64,000 bases of DNA, taken from the NCBI GenBank assembly GCA_029719485.1, contig CP120722.1, positions 620,001 to 684,000 of the forward strand, read 5' to 3'. The translations under genes and the position numbers were made by a program. The notes under the pieces were generated by a model. The model had not been told where the DNA came from. It searched no databases and was given only the letters and a program-made list of their open reading frames with translations. The stretch comes from Kiritimatiellota bacterium B12222 (GTDB lineage: Bacteria > Verrucomicrobiota > Kiritimatiellia > SS1-B-03-39 > UBA6053). Numbering within the stretch: position 1 is the stretch's first letter; every line of letters starts with the position of its first letter. Below, piece by piece: positions 52,959 through 62,220 of the stretch.

Positions 52959-53344
52959 TGCGGTTAAGGTAGGCGAAGCCGTTTTTTTGCCGCGAGAGGG
53001 CGCGAAAGGGCGCTTCCTCTATACTCCGTTTTGGAAGGTTGGGGTTAGGTAGCTTGCAGAGGATTGATGGCAGGTGAATGCAGCGCCAAGGGTGGGACCT
53101 TATACAAGCCAGGGGTGCAACCCCTGGATGTCGTGTAGGATGAGAAACTAGCGCCAAAGGTGCGGCTCTATAAACCAATTATTTTTGAAGGTTATAGGGT
53201 CGCACCTTCAGCGCTTGGGTTTTGTAGAAAATGAAATCCAGGGGTTGCACCCCTGGCTGGTATAGTGCCGTAGCGTTGCTACTTTTGGCTGGGGAAGGAG
53301 AGCCGCAGCAGAGGGGACTTAGGTGATTGTGCAAATCCTTTGGG
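52959..53344. repeat. Noncoding region with repeat modules A and B (copy 3)
   Basis: Module A is partial at 52984-53036 (TTGCCGCGAGAGGGCGCG and onward). Module B is complete at 53081-53294, carrying both CCAGGGG/CCCCTGG hairpins. It follows nspC directly. Similarity to the 42.9-44.0 kb field is very high over about 200 bp, and no transposase gene is adjacent. Confidence 0.8.
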
Positions 53345-54250
53345 CTACTTTTCCCGTTTTGCGTTTCGCCACAGGACGGTGCTGACGGCGGTGAGGGTGA
53401 GGGCCATGCCCATGAGCCGGGTGGGATTAAGGGGTTCATCTAAAAACCATTTCCCCAGGAGAACAGCGACCACAGGATTCACATAACTGTGCGAAGAAGA
53501 GAGAATGGGGGCGGTGTGTTTGGTGATGTAGATGAAGCAGCTAAAGCCGATCCAGGAACCGAAGACCAGTAAGTAGGCAAATGCCCACCAAGATTGAGCG
53601 GAGGTGGCGGCCCAATCGGCTCGAAAGGCTTCGCCGCTGATTACGGCGATGGCGAGGGTGACGGCTCCTCCGCAGATCATTTGCATGGCAGCGAAGATCA
53701 TGCTTGAGGCGGGTTGCGCGCTGGCCTTGCCGATTAATGCTCCTGCTGCCCAAAGAAAGGGTGCGAGTAAAGAGAGTGCGCAGCCCAAGAGAAGATGGTC
53801 ACCGCCTGCTTCGGGAGAAACTAAAAGAGCGATACCGAGGAGGCCGATGGCGAGGGCGAGCAAACTAATCCAACCGGGCCGTTTCCCTTGTCCGCTCCAC
53901 CATGCAAGCAAGGTCATGTACAGCGGGTTGATGGAGGTGAGGACAGCAATAAGCCCGGAGTCCATCCACAACGCGGCGATCGAAACCAGACCATTGCCAC
54001 CTAAAATAAGTAAAGTGCCACCGATGAAAGCATTGCGCCAATGGACAGGTTCTGGTTTGGGCGCAGCACGCAGACGCAAAAAAGCATACATGGCAATTCC
54101 TGCCAGGAAAAATCGTAGACCCGCAAGCGTAAGTGGCGGGAGGGTCTGCACCATGATTTTGATCCCCAAGTAGGTAGATCCCCAAATGAAATAGACCCCA
54201 AGGAAAGCAAAGAAAAGGGATTTTTTGGAGGCAGGTGTTAAGGTGGGCAT
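53345..54250 (-). CDS. DMT-superfamily (EamA/YedA-type) transporter
   Basis: The 301-residue protein has ten membrane helices in two EamA repeats (FFAFLGVYFIWGSTYLGIKI near the N-terminus; a second beginning near LLAPFLWAAGALIGK, with FVYLLVFGS-like and SSHSYVNPVVAVLLGKWFLD). I start it at ATG 54250 (MPTLTPASKK); an ATG at 54364 lies inside a repeat element and adds a non-homologous segment. Such carriers export amino acids or other metabolites; the substrate is unknown. Confidence 0.85.
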   Translation of the reverse strand: MPTLTPASKKSLFFAFLGVYFIWGSTYLGIKIMVQTLPPLTLAGLRFFLAGIAMYAFLRLRAAPKPEPVHWRNAFIGGTLLILGGNGLVSIAALWMDSGLIAVLTSINPLYMTLLAWWSGQGKRPGWISLLALAIGLLGIALLVSPEAGGDHLLLGCALSLLAPFLWAAGALIGKASAQPASSMIFAAMQMICGGAVTLAIAVISGEAFRADWAATSAQSWWAFAYLLVFGSWIGFSCFIYITKHTAPILSSSHSYVNPVVAVLLGKWFLDEPLNPTRLMGMALTLTAVSTVLWRNAKREK

Positions 54251-54342
54251 GATGGGCGCATCTAGTATGAATTTGTGAATAAAGCAAATAAATTGAGTGC
54301 TTGGGGAGCGCTTGGGATGGGAAGATGGAGGCCGTGGGCGAG

Positions 54343-54417
54343 TAGATACCCGCTCGCCCTGCAAGTAGGACTCAGGTGGTGGGGATATCTACTTGCTCTG
54401 AAAGGGACTCTGGTGGG
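54343..54417. repeat. Solitary unit of the 74-bp repeat family
   Basis: TAGATACCCGCTCGCCCTGC followed by a GGACTCAGGTGG is a single diverged copy of the unit tandemly repeated at 55823-56290. It is followed by a degenerate partial copy (ATATCTACTTGCTCTG). The unknown protein gene at 54468 thus lies between repeats of one family. Confidence 0.7.
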
Positions 54418-54467
54418 AAATCGGCTTTGGCATTGATTCTTATCGGCCTCCGTGTCAGGGGTCGGAG

Positions 54468-55781
54468 ATGAAACGATTTTTAATATGTGCAGGTGTGTTG
54501 ATTTTGTTTTTGGGTATAAGTTTGGTGATCATTTTGGTCTCACTGGGGCATGATCTTCCCCCTCAAGATTATCCCGAGTTGGCGCTGACGTATGAGTCCG
54601 TGCCAGAGGAAGAGAATGCCTATCCACTTTTTTTGAAGGCGTTTGAGCTTTCTACCTTAGAGGAGCAAAATGACCTGATACAATCCTATTGGGAAAGGGG
54701 TGAAAATGCAGAGGCTTTTGCTGAGCTCATGGCTGAAAATGAATCCATGATTACCTTGTTGAAGCAAGGGGTAAAAAAAGAGAGTTGTCAGCCGCCAGAA
54801 ATAACTTCTTATGCGGATTTAATGCCCTACTCACATGAGTGGCTATCCATGGGTAAGTTTTTGGTGGGGTCAAGCAAGTGGTTGAGGGAAGAAGGTCAAT
54901 GGGAAGAGGCCGTGGATAGGGCATTGTTGGCTGCATCTTTTGGGAATCTCATCATGCAAGCTCCTGAGTCATTGATACAATATTTGGTTGGTGTGGCTCA
55001 GGTAAACTTAGCGATGACGGAGCTTCGGGAGCTTTCATTCCAGGAGCAGTGTAGATCTGAAGATTTACTGAGAATTGCCGAGGCCTTGGAGAATCTTACG
55101 GCACCAGAGCAAGCGGGTATCGTGGCAATGAAGCAGGAATTTAAAGTTATTCAACACACGCTGGGTGATTTTGAAAAAGAACAAATGACGTGGGGATTTA
55201 TTGAGAGCTTAAACAGCTCTGCTTCTTCCAGTTTGGTCAGTAAAATTAAAATCCCGGGTTACTTTTTTAGACCCAACCAAACGGAACAAATTTTTGCAGC
55301 CTTTTTCACGATCGGTATTGAAAACTTTGCTAAGCCTTATGCCGAAAGAAAGGAGGATGGGTTAGATAATCTTCTGAAGGGGAGTCGGGGGGTGAAGCGT
55401 TTGCTTCAGCCGAATGCTTTGGGGGATTTATTGGTGATGATTTTATGTCCCTCTTTTGAATCCATCGTGAAGACTACCTATAAAGTGAGTGCGGAGATTC
55501 GTGCAACTCAAGTGCTGGTGGCGCTTCAGTTATCCCGGAGAGAGCAAGGGTCTTTGCCTGAGAAACTGGAACTATTGGTGCCGGTGTATTTGGATACCGT
55601 GCCTGTGGATCCGTTTGATGGTCAGCCTTTTCGATACGATGTCGAAAGGGGGATTCTGTATTCTGTGGGGGTAAATGGGGTGGATGATGGTGGGGCTGAG
55701 TTATTGCTGGAGGAGGGTGAAGAGAATAGGGGTTATCGTAAACGTTGGAATGGGGAGGATGCGGTGTTTGGGGTGGAGTAG
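54468..55781 (+). CDS. Membrane-anchored hypothetical protein
   Basis: The 437-residue protein has one N-terminal hydrophobic segment (FLICAGVLILFLGISLVIIL) and a large outward or periplasmic helical body. The C-terminal part (SRREQGSLPEKLELLVPVYL, then DPFDGQPFRYDVERGILYSV and GVNGVDDGG) is a block that recurs in many uncharacterised Planctomycetes and Verrucomicrobia proteins, some with pseudopilin-like ends. GGGGTCGGAG precedes the ATG. Function is unknown. It is flanked on both sides by 74-bp-family repeats. Confidence 0.7.
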   Translation: MKRFLICAGVLILFLGISLVIILVSLGHDLPPQDYPELALTYESVPEEENAYPLFLKAFELSTLEEQNDLIQSYWERGENAEAFAELMAENESMITLLKQGVKKESCQPPEITSYADLMPYSHEWLSMGKFLVGSSKWLREEGQWEEAVDRALLAASFGNLIMQAPESLIQYLVGVAQVNLAMTELRELSFQEQCRSEDLLRIAEALENLTAPEQAGIVAMKQEFKVIQHTLGDFEKEQMTWGFIESLNSSASSSLVSKIKIPGYFFRPNQTEQIFAAFFTIGIENFAKPYAERKEDGLDNLLKGSRGVKRLLQPNALGDLLVMILCPSFESIVKTTYKVSAEIRATQVLVALQLSRREQGSLPEKLELLVPVYLDTVPVDPFDGQPFRYDVERGILYSVGVNGVDDGGAELLLEEGEENRGYRKRWNGEDAVFGVE

Positions 55782-55822
55782 TGTTGTTTAGATGAGTGTC
55801 GGGGATTTGGTTGGTGAGGGTA

Positions 55823-56290
55823 GATACCCGCTCGCCCCGCAAGCGGGACTCACGTGGTTGAGGGGGTGTGCAGCGGTTTGGGATCTTCTGTTTTCAGATA
55901 CCCGCTCGCCCCGCAAGCAGGACTCACGTGGTTGAGGGGGTGTGCAACGGTTTGGGATCTTCTGTTTTCAGATCCCCGTTCGCCCCGCAAGCGGGACTCA
56001 CGTGGTTGAGGGGGTGTGCAACGGTTTGGGATCTTCTGTTTTCAGATCCCCGCTCGCCCTGCAAGCGGGACTCACGTGGTTGAGGGGGTGTGCAGCGGTT
56101 TGGGATCTTCTGTTTTCAGATACCCGCTCGCCCCGCAAGCGGGACTCAGGTGGTTGAGGGGGTGTGCAGCGGTTTAGGATCTTCTGTTTTCAGATCCCCG
56201 CTCGCCCTGCAAGCGGGACTCACGTGGTTGAGGGGATGGTTTTGGATCGTGGTTTTTAGATCCCCGCTCGCCCTGCAAGCGGGGATCAGG
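55823..56290. repeat. 74-bp tandem repeat array
   Basis: Units begin with CCCGCTCGCC (or CCCGTTCGCC) at 55827, 55901, 55975, 56049, 56123 and 56197, exactly 74 bp apart. A last, 8-bp-shorter step leads to 56263. Each unit has a CCCGCT/AGCGGG hairpin and GGACTCACGTGGTTGAGGGG. Units differ by only a few bases. There are no variable spacers, so it is not CRISPR. It lies between the 54468 gene and aroA. Confidence 0.92.
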
Positions 56291-56358
56291 TGAGTGGGGC
56301 TGGGGACGTCCTTATTCCGTACTTGCCAATGGGGGTTTGTTGGTGTTGAAGAGCAGGC

Positions 56359-57576
56359 ATGAATATCATGACTGTGCCTACTCCAAATTCTGTCTTGAAT
56401 GCCTGCTTGCCGATGGTGGCGAGTAAGAGTGAAAGTAATCGTGCGCTGATTTTACGGGCGTTAGCGGGCGCGGATAAGATCGCGTTGGATAATTTATCGG
56501 CGGCGCGGGATACGCGCTTGTTGGAGGCTTTGTTGCAGAGTGATGAGGAGGAATTGGATCCGCAGGATGCGGGAACCACGACGCGGTTTTTGACGGCTTG
56601 GTGTGTGGCGGCCAATCGTCCGGCATTGATTACAGGATCGCCACGCATGCAAGAGCGTCCGATTGGTATTTTGGTGGACGCACTCAAGGCCTTGGGTGCG
56701 GATATCACCTATGTGAAAAACGAAGGCTTTTGTCCGTTGCGCATTAATGGATTTAAACAAGTCACCCGCAGGGTGAGTATGCGCGGAGATGTGAGTTCTC
56801 AATACGTATCGGCGTTGTTGTTGATTGCATCCTTTTTAGATCAGGGCTTAGAGCTTACGCTGGAGGGGACCATTGCGTCGCGTCCTTACATCGACATGAC
56901 CATCGAATGGATGGCGCGCTTTGGATTGAAGGTGTCTGAACAAAATCAGACCTTTACCGTGGAGCCCCAAACGCCAGAGCCGGGTCGTTATGCCATTGAA
57001 TCGGATTGGTCGGCTGCGGGGTACTGGTATTCGTTGATGGCGTTGCGTGGGCAAGGCGAATTGAAACTGATGTACTTGCGGGATGAGAGTTTGCAGGGGG
57101 ATCGGCAGTTGGCGGATTTGTTTGTGGAGTTGGGGGTGAACAGTGAGTTTGTGGAAGACGGGGTGGTTTTGCGTCCGGGTCCGCGCAAAGAAAAATTTGA
57201 GGCGGATTTCCTGCATATTTCAGATCAGGCCCAAACCTTTGCGGTGTGTTGTGCAGGTTTAGGGATTCCGGCTAAATTAACGGGACTGCCCAGTTTGCGT
57301 ATCAAAGAAACCGACCGGATTGCCGCCATTCAAACGGAGTTGGCAAAGTTTGGCTGTGAGGTGGAGGTGATCGGTGACGAGGCGATGCTGTTGCCGGGAG
57401 GAGCTTTGGATGTCAGCGGACAAGAGATACATACCTATGATGATCACCGCATGGCCATGGCCTTTGCGCCCCTGGCTGCTTTGGGAGAGCTTAGCATGGA
57501 CGAAGCAGAAGTGGTGGCGAAGTCCTATCCCAGTTTTTGGGAGGATTGGGCCCTGGTTTGTCCGAAGGAAGCATAG
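56359..57576 (+). CDS. aroA: 3-phosphoshikimate 1-carboxyvinyltransferase (EPSP synthase)
   Basis: The enzyme joins shikimate 3-phosphate and PEP in the chorismate pathway. The 405-residue protein has MVASKSESNRALILRAL, the DAGTTTRFLTAW block, SPRMQERPIGILVDALKALG, SSQYVSALLLIA, ESDWSAAGYW, LRIKETDRIAAIQTEL and TYDDHRMAMAFAPLA. It is somewhat short for the family (about 427), as in Bacteroidetes-like forms. ATG 56359 and 56368 are both possible. The 74-bp array lies just upstream. Confidence 0.94.
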   Translation: MNIMTVPTPNSVLNACLPMVASKSESNRALILRALAGADKIALDNLSAARDTRLLEALLQSDEEELDPQDAGTTTRFLTAWCVAANRPALITGSPRMQERPIGILVDALKALGADITYVKNEGFCPLRINGFKQVTRRVSMRGDVSSQYVSALLLIASFLDQGLELTLEGTIASRPYIDMTIEWMARFGLKVSEQNQTFTVEPQTPEPGRYAIESDWSAAGYWYSLMALRGQGELKLMYLRDESLQGDRQLADLFVELGVNSEFVEDGVVLRPGPRKEKFEADFLHISDQAQTFAVCCAGLGIPAKLTGLPSLRIKETDRIAAIQTELAKFGCEVEVIGDEAMLLPGGALDVSGQEIHTYDDHRMAMAFAPLAALGELSMDEAEVVAKSYPSFWEDWALVCPKEA

Positions 57577-57689
57577 TCGGTTCGAGAGAGAGTTTCAGCC
57601 TTTCAGGCCTCTGGGAGTTGGGGTGACAGATAACTGGCGCTGTGCGCCGGCCTGTGGAGGGTCAGCCTTTCGGGGCGTTAGTACTCGAG
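57577..57689. repeat. Palindromic repeat between convergent aroA and pseudopilin genes
   Basis: CAGCCTTTCAGGCCTCTGGG, a GGCGCTGTGCGCCGGCCTGT segment and CAGCCTTTCGGGGCG form the same palindromic set as at 5690-5790 and 5905-6000. It may serve as a bidirectional transcript end. Confidence 0.6.
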
Positions 57690-57944
57690 TTATTCCTCTT
57701 CTTTTTCCACGGGAATCAATTCGATCAGGGGGCCGGCTTCGGTTTCTTGTCCGCTGAGTTGGAAGTTGACTTGCTCCTGACGTGCAGGGGCTGAGAGGAG
57801 GTCATCTTCAATCAACTTGTGATGAAGGAGGGCACTTTGAAGAATGCGACTCAGAAAGGCCGCGAGTACGGCGATGACCACGAGGGCCATCAGCACTTCG
57901 AGTAGAGTGAATCCTTGTTTAGTACAGGTTACTGAGGTCTGCAT
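57690..57944 (-). CDS. Small type II secretion/type IV pilin-like pseudopilin (GspI/H-like)
   Basis: The 84-residue protein has a prepilin motif: short basic leader MQTSVTCTKQG, then FTLLEVLMALVVIAVLAAFL with the conserved +5 glutamate. The pilin globular domain is very small (about 50 residues). The ATG at 57944 lies 26 bp inside gspG, suggesting coupled translation. It could be a minor pseudopilin (GspI or GspH type); length is below usual for either. A longer open frame to 58085 exists but lacks the pilin leader. Confidence 0.7.
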   Translation of the reverse strand: MQTSVTCTKQGFTLLEVLMALVVIAVLAAFLSRILQSALLHHKLIEDDLLSAPARQEQVNFQLSGQETEAGPLIELIPVEKEEE

Positions 57945-58353
57945 TGACACCTTCCCCGCCTTCAAGACCATCGGCGCCGTAGCTGATAATTTCGAAAGGT
58001 TGGTTTTCGCGTCCGGGAATGAGGTAGATGTAGGGGTTGTCCCAGGCATCTTTGGGGACTTCGACAGTTTGGAGGTAGCCGCCAACGGGATAACGTTTAG
58101 GTTTAGGTTCCGTGGTGGGTTCGCGTACCAAGGCTTCGAGTCCCTGGGTTTGTGTCGGAAGGAAGCCCTGTTGAGATTTGAACAGGGTGATGGCGGTGGC
58201 TATGGTTTTAATTTCGGTTTGGGTGGCATTGATTTTAGCATCGTCGGTTGCGCCTCCCAAATTGAGAGCGACCACCGCGCCCATAATGGCGATGATGACC
58301 AAGGCCACTAAAACTTCTACCAGTGAAAAACCTGCTTTCTGTTGTTTGTTCAT
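57919..58353 (-). CDS. gspG: Major pseudopilin GspG-like protein
   Basis: The 144-residue product has the type IV prepilin leader and signal (MNKQQKAG, cleavage before FSLVEVLVALVIIAIMGAVV), then the type II secretion major-pseudopilin features TEIKTIATAITLFKSQQGFL, PTQTQGLEALV and KDAWDNPYIYLIPG, ending in FEIISYGADGLEGGEGVNAD, the calcium-binding region of GspG. The ATG at 58353 overlaps the lptD stop as TAATG. Other gsp genes are not in the window. Confidence 0.9.
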   Translation of the reverse strand: MNKQQKAGFSLVEVLVALVIIAIMGAVVALNLGGATDDAKINATQTEIKTIATAITLFKSQQGFLPTQTQGLEALVREPTTEPKPKRYPVGGYLQTVEVPKDAWDNPYIYLIPGRENQPFEIISYGADGLEGGEGVNADLSNLY

Positions 58354-60569
58354 TATCTTGTTCCTACGATGGCACGGGGGAAGGCGGTGAGCCAAAATTG
58401 GAACCAAACTTCGTAGGTGTCATTTTCATGACTGCCATCTGAGTAGGTATCACCAATAAGCCATTTTCCGCCGATGCCGTATCCGATGCATTCGGTTTTA
58501 ATTGTAAACATAATATGCTGTTCTTCAAAGCCTTCACTTTCAAATTCGTAGCGGGTGTAGCCTTCGAATCCCAAACGACCGCGGGGGTTGATGGCATAAT
58601 CGAGTTGCGAGGTGTTGACGTCTTCTGCGCGGTAGCGTTGGTAAAGAGAAAGACGGTTGCCTGTGTCTTCATCAATAAAACGCATTTCAGCGGTGAGGGT
58701 ATCGAGTTGGCTTTCGTCAGTGTCGTATTCGAAGTCGATTCGTGCGTAAGCCCATTCTACGAAGGTGAATTCGGTGTCAAATTCGAGTACAGATAAGGCC
58801 GGGTCGGCATCACTGCTTAGGTCGTAGGCCGTGCTGACGGAGAGGTTGACCAGGTCCTGAATGCTGTGACGTCCATTGGGTTGGGGGGCTTGGGTTTGCC
58901 ATTTGGTCCGCACACCGAAACGCATGTTGTTTTGTCCGCTTAATGTATCGATCGTATCGAACTGATAAATATCCGCGGGGACGAGATCGGGTTCAGGGAT
59001 GTAGGTGTAGTTTGCGAAAGGTTCGATGACGTTCCGCAGGCCTTTTCCGAGTCGGGTGGGTTGATCGTGAACCAGGCCAAAAGCTTTGAATGAGGTTTCA
59101 AAGCCAATTTCAGGTAGCACCCGTACGTCTGCTGCTTCGGCGGTTACGATGTTGTTGGTTTCTAAAACGGTGGTGATGACGTTGTTTTCATCGGCAGTGG
59201 AAACAGGCACAATTTGGGTCTCGCTGCCCTTGGTATTGCTGTAGTAGGTGATGCGTCCGCCGGCGCGGGGCACAATATTTAACCATCCAAAACTACGGGT
59301 GGGATAACTAACCATTTGTTTGGTGTCGAGACGCAGGCTGTCGTAGCCTTCGTATCCATTTTCTTCGTTGAAGGAAGAAAAGGTGCGTTCCAAATATCCT
59401 GCGCGGGTTTCACTTTCGTAGAGGAATTCTGAACTGCCCATTTTGAGCAACGGCACATTGAAGGTGGCTTCGGGTAGGCGGTTGACGGCGTTAAATTCTT
59501 CTTGGTTGAGCTGACGGGTGACGTCGATGTTGGCATTCCAGCCCTGGCCAATGGCACTGTAGGCCATGCGGGTTTCCGGAATGGGTTCGATGCGGTATTC
59601 ATCGGAGAAGAAATCTTCGACCACTTTGGCATCACTTAAGTAGGACGCTTTGGCCCAGAAGGTGTCGGTGGGGGTGATGCTCTGACGGGTATCAAATTTG
59701 ATACGGTAGCGGGTGTCGGGAATATCAATGCCCTGGGCTAAATATTCCTCTTCTTGCTTTTCATTCCGATAAGGTTGTTGATCGAGTGCACCATAAAATT
59801 TCAGGGTGGTGTGGTCGGTGTTGGTTTCGGGGTTGTACCAGTAGAAGTTTTGACCCGCCGCAAATCCACGTTCGCTGCGGTAGTCGAGGATGGTTTTGGT
59901 ACGGTAGCTGTCGGAAGGATAACGGCTGTAAGAGGTGAGCAGCATGAAGCCGTCGCGAGAACTGTAACCGGGAACCACATCGATGTTGGTGGGTTTGCGT
60001 TGTTTGTCGAGGGTCAAACGGGGCAGATAAAAGAAAGGGACGCCGTGTAAGTAAAAAACGGGGTTGTGCATGACGAAGAGGTCTTCTTCGTAGACATCAA
60101 CATTCGAAGCACGAATGGCAAAATCGGGATCCGTGATTTCGGGACAGGTGGTGACGGTGACGTCTGTCATCTTGGTTTGCAGGGGACCCAAACGTTCAAT
60201 GTTCTCGGCTTTAAGTTTAAAGGGGCCGGATTCCATATTTAAATTAGGAAAACTCCCTTTACCTGTAATAAAGTTATACTTGAGGGTGTCGCCTTCCCAA
60301 ATTTGATCTGCATTGGTGAACACCACGTTTCCGCGGGCAAATGCCTGTTCGGTGACCTGATTGTAGGTGATGATGTCGGCTTTGAGACTTTGTGCGCCTT
60401 TGCGTAAAAAGACGTTGCCTTTCGCCGTAACCAAATTCCCTTCTGCTTCGTAGTTGAGCGAATCGGCTTCTACTTGAAGGTCAGAGCTGGTTTGGGCCAA
60501 GCTGTTGGGGAGGACGAAAAGTGCCAAAAAGAGGGCGAGAAATAGCGAAAAATGGGGTTTTTTGTTCAT
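58353..60569 (-). CDS. lptD: LPS-assembly protein LptD (OstA/Imp family)
   Basis: LptD is the outer-membrane barrel that inserts LPS. The 738-residue product has a signal peptide (HFSLFLALFLALFVLPNSLA), an OstA/LptA-like N-domain (about 25-150, SLNYEAEGNLVTAKGNVFLR) and a barrel domain rich in alternating aromatic strands (VFYLHGVPFFYLPRLTLDKQ is the classic LptD block). I set ATG 60569 because the open frame further upstream is not protein-like and overlaps the divergent purD. It shares a TAATG stop/start with gspG, so the two are likely co-transcribed. Confidence 0.88.
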   Translation of the reverse strand: MNKKPHFSLFLALFLALFVLPNSLAQTSSDLQVEADSLNYEAEGNLVTAKGNVFLRKGAQSLKADIITYNQVTEQAFARGNVVFTNADQIWEGDTLKYNFITGKGSFPNLNMESGPFKLKAENIERLGPLQTKMTDVTVTTCPEITDPDFAIRASNVDVYEEDLFVMHNPVFYLHGVPFFYLPRLTLDKQRKPTNIDVVPGYSSRDGFMLLTSYSRYPSDSYRTKTILDYRSERGFAAGQNFYWYNPETNTDHTTLKFYGALDQQPYRNEKQEEEYLAQGIDIPDTRYRIKFDTRQSITPTDTFWAKASYLSDAKVVEDFFSDEYRIEPIPETRMAYSAIGQGWNANIDVTRQLNQEEFNAVNRLPEATFNVPLLKMGSSEFLYESETRAGYLERTFSSFNEENGYEGYDSLRLDTKQMVSYPTRSFGWLNIVPRAGGRITYYSNTKGSETQIVPVSTADENNVITTVLETNNIVTAEAADVRVLPEIGFETSFKAFGLVHDQPTRLGKGLRNVIEPFANYTYIPEPDLVPADIYQFDTIDTLSGQNNMRFGVRTKWQTQAPQPNGRHSIQDLVNLSVSTAYDLSSDADPALSVLEFDTEFTFVEWAYARIDFEYDTDESQLDTLTAEMRFIDEDTGNRLSLYQRYRAEDVNTSQLDYAINPRGRLGFEGYTRYEFESEGFEEQHIMFTIKTECIGYGIGGKWLIGDTYSDGSHENDTYEVWFQFWLTAFPRAIVGTR

Positions 60570-60718
60570 AGGGTATCTGAAAGTTGAGGTCCTCCCATAC
60601 AATCTTTTTGTCACCGGGATTGCAAGCATGAAAGAATCGGCTTTGCGGTTGCAATTTGAGGGGGTGCCGATAGGCAAAAAGCCTTGAACCCTTATCCGAA
60701 TTCCCGTCTGGAGTGCAT

Positions 60719-61966
60719 ATGAAAATTTTGATTGTTGGCAAAGGTGGCCGTGAACACGCGTTGGCCCGAGCTCTTTCCGATTCCCCCTCTCATCCTGAAC
60801 TGTATGCCTGTCCGGGCAGCGAAGGGATGTCCTCCTTGGTGACGCAAGTGACCGGTATTCCGGATCCGCAGGCGCTGATGGTATGGATGAAGGCGAATGA
60901 GATCGATCTCTGTGTCGCTGGCGAAGAGGCGTGGCTGGCGCTGGGATTGGCGGATGAATGCGAAAAAGCGGGCATTCCTTGCTTTGGTCCCTTCCAGGAA
61001 GCGGCCCAGTTGGAAAGCAGCAAAATCTATGCAAAAGAGTTTATGACCCGTCATGCGGTGCCGACGGGCGGATTTGAAGTGGTGGATAATGCGGCGGATT
61101 GTCGGGCGGCGGTGAAATCGTACCCTGCGGTCCTGAAATACAACGGGCTGGCCGCGGGTAAAGGGGTGGCGGTTTGCACGGAAGCTTCTGAAATGGAAGA
61201 GTTTGTGAAAATGGTGTTTGAAGACAAACAGTTTGGGGAAGACCGGGTGTTTGTGGAAGAATTTTTGGACGGAAAAGAAGTGTCGGTGATCTGCGCGGTG
61301 GCCGGGGATGAATATCAATACTTCACCCCCGCCCGGGATTACAAACGCCTGAAAGAAGACGATCAGGGGCCCAATACCGGGGGAATGGGTGCAGTGGCTT
61401 CTCGTCGGTTGCTGGATCCCGCCATGGCAGAACTCATTGAAAAAACCATTATTCAGCCCACGGTGGATGGTTTGAAAAAAGACCATCTGCGTTATTGCGG
61501 CTTTTTGTATTTTGGTATCATTTTGACCGAACAAGGTCCGAAAGTGTTGGAATTCAACTGTCGTTTTGGGGATCCGGAAGCACAGGCGGTTTTACCGTTG
61601 GTGGAAGGCGATTTTGCCGAATATTTATTCCAGGCGGCCAAAGGGAAATTGAATCCGGACCTACTGAAGTTTCACGAAGGCTGGAGCATGACCCTGGTGA
61701 TGGCCAGTAAAGATTATCCGGCTAAAGGTGGATCCGGGGATGTAATTTCAGGTTTGGACGATGTCAAAGAGGGTCGGGTTTATCATGCGGGTACCCGTTT
61801 GAATGCCGATGGCGCTTTTGAAACCAATGGTGGTCGTATTTTGACCGTGTCCCATACCGGCGAAACCCGAGAAGCGGCCCGCGACGCGGCCTATGCCGAA
61901 TTGAAAAAAATCTCGTTTGATGGGGCGCAAATCCGTACGGATATTGGGACCTTGCATTTCGAATAG
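60719..61966 (+). CDS. purD: Phosphoribosylamine-glycine ligase (GAR synthetase)
   Basis: PurD ligates glycine to phosphoribosylamine in purine synthesis. The 415-residue ATP-grasp enzyme has ILIVGKGGREHALARAL, VLKYNGLAAGKGVAVC, VFVEEFLDGKEVSVIC, PNTGGMGAV and LEFNCRFGDPEAQAVLPL. ATG 60719 is placed 5 nt after GGAG (60710-60713); a GTG at 60713 overlaps that site and is less likely. Divergent from lptD across 149 bp. Confidence 0.96.
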   Translation: MKILIVGKGGREHALARALSDSPSHPELYACPGSEGMSSLVTQVTGIPDPQALMVWMKANEIDLCVAGEEAWLALGLADECEKAGIPCFGPFQEAAQLESSKIYAKEFMTRHAVPTGGFEVVDNAADCRAAVKSYPAVLKYNGLAAGKGVAVCTEASEMEEFVKMVFEDKQFGEDRVFVEEFLDGKEVSVICAVAGDEYQYFTPARDYKRLKEDDQGPNTGGMGAVASRRLLDPAMAELIEKTIIQPTVDGLKKDHLRYCGFLYFGIILTEQGPKVLEFNCRFGDPEAQAVLPLVEGDFAEYLFQAAKGKLNPDLLKFHEGWSMTLVMASKDYPAKGGSGDVISGLDDVKEGRVYHAGTRLNADGAFETNGGRILTVSHTGETREAARDAAYAELKKISFDGAQIRTDIGTLHFE

Positions 61967-61989
61967 GGTTTGGTGGATGCGGTTTTGGA

Positions 61990-62220
61990 GGGGTGCCGGG
62001 GTAGCGTTGCCCGTACTCCTCCGGAGCACCTAAATTTTGTTGTGATTTCCTCGGGGGCATGGCCCCCGAGCTAAATGCGATGGCACCTCCGGCGCCGGTT
62101 GTGGGGTGCCATCATCGATTTGAATGTGGCCTCCGGAGGAGGCAAGGCCTATAGCTCGGGGGCCATGCCCCCGAGAAGAGGTAAAAAAAGATGATTCGCC
62201 CCGGAGGGGTGAGAGCTACG
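61990..62220. repeat. REP-like palindrome pair left of the Y1 transposase
   Basis: A composite: GGGTAGCGTTGCCCGTAC, CTCCGGAG, a T-rich stretch, palindrome 1 (62050-62070, arms CTCGGGGGC/GCCCCCGAG), GCTAAATGCGATGG, a CCGGCGCCGG, GCCATCATCGATTTGAAT, GGCCTCCGGAGG, then palindrome 2 (62155-62175), the exact reverse complement of palindrome 1, then AAGAGGTAAAAAAAGATG and CCCCGGAGGGG. The inverted pair resembles a REPIN. The second half recurs at about 62985-63095. Confidence 0.85.

Noticed and set aside
55823-56290. CRISPR array
   Set aside because: The whole 74-bp unit is repeated without unique spacers, and there are no cas genes.
60570-61034. N-terminal extension of lptD to 61034
   Set aside because: It is antisense to purD, proline/arginine-rich and lies before a good signal peptide at 60569.
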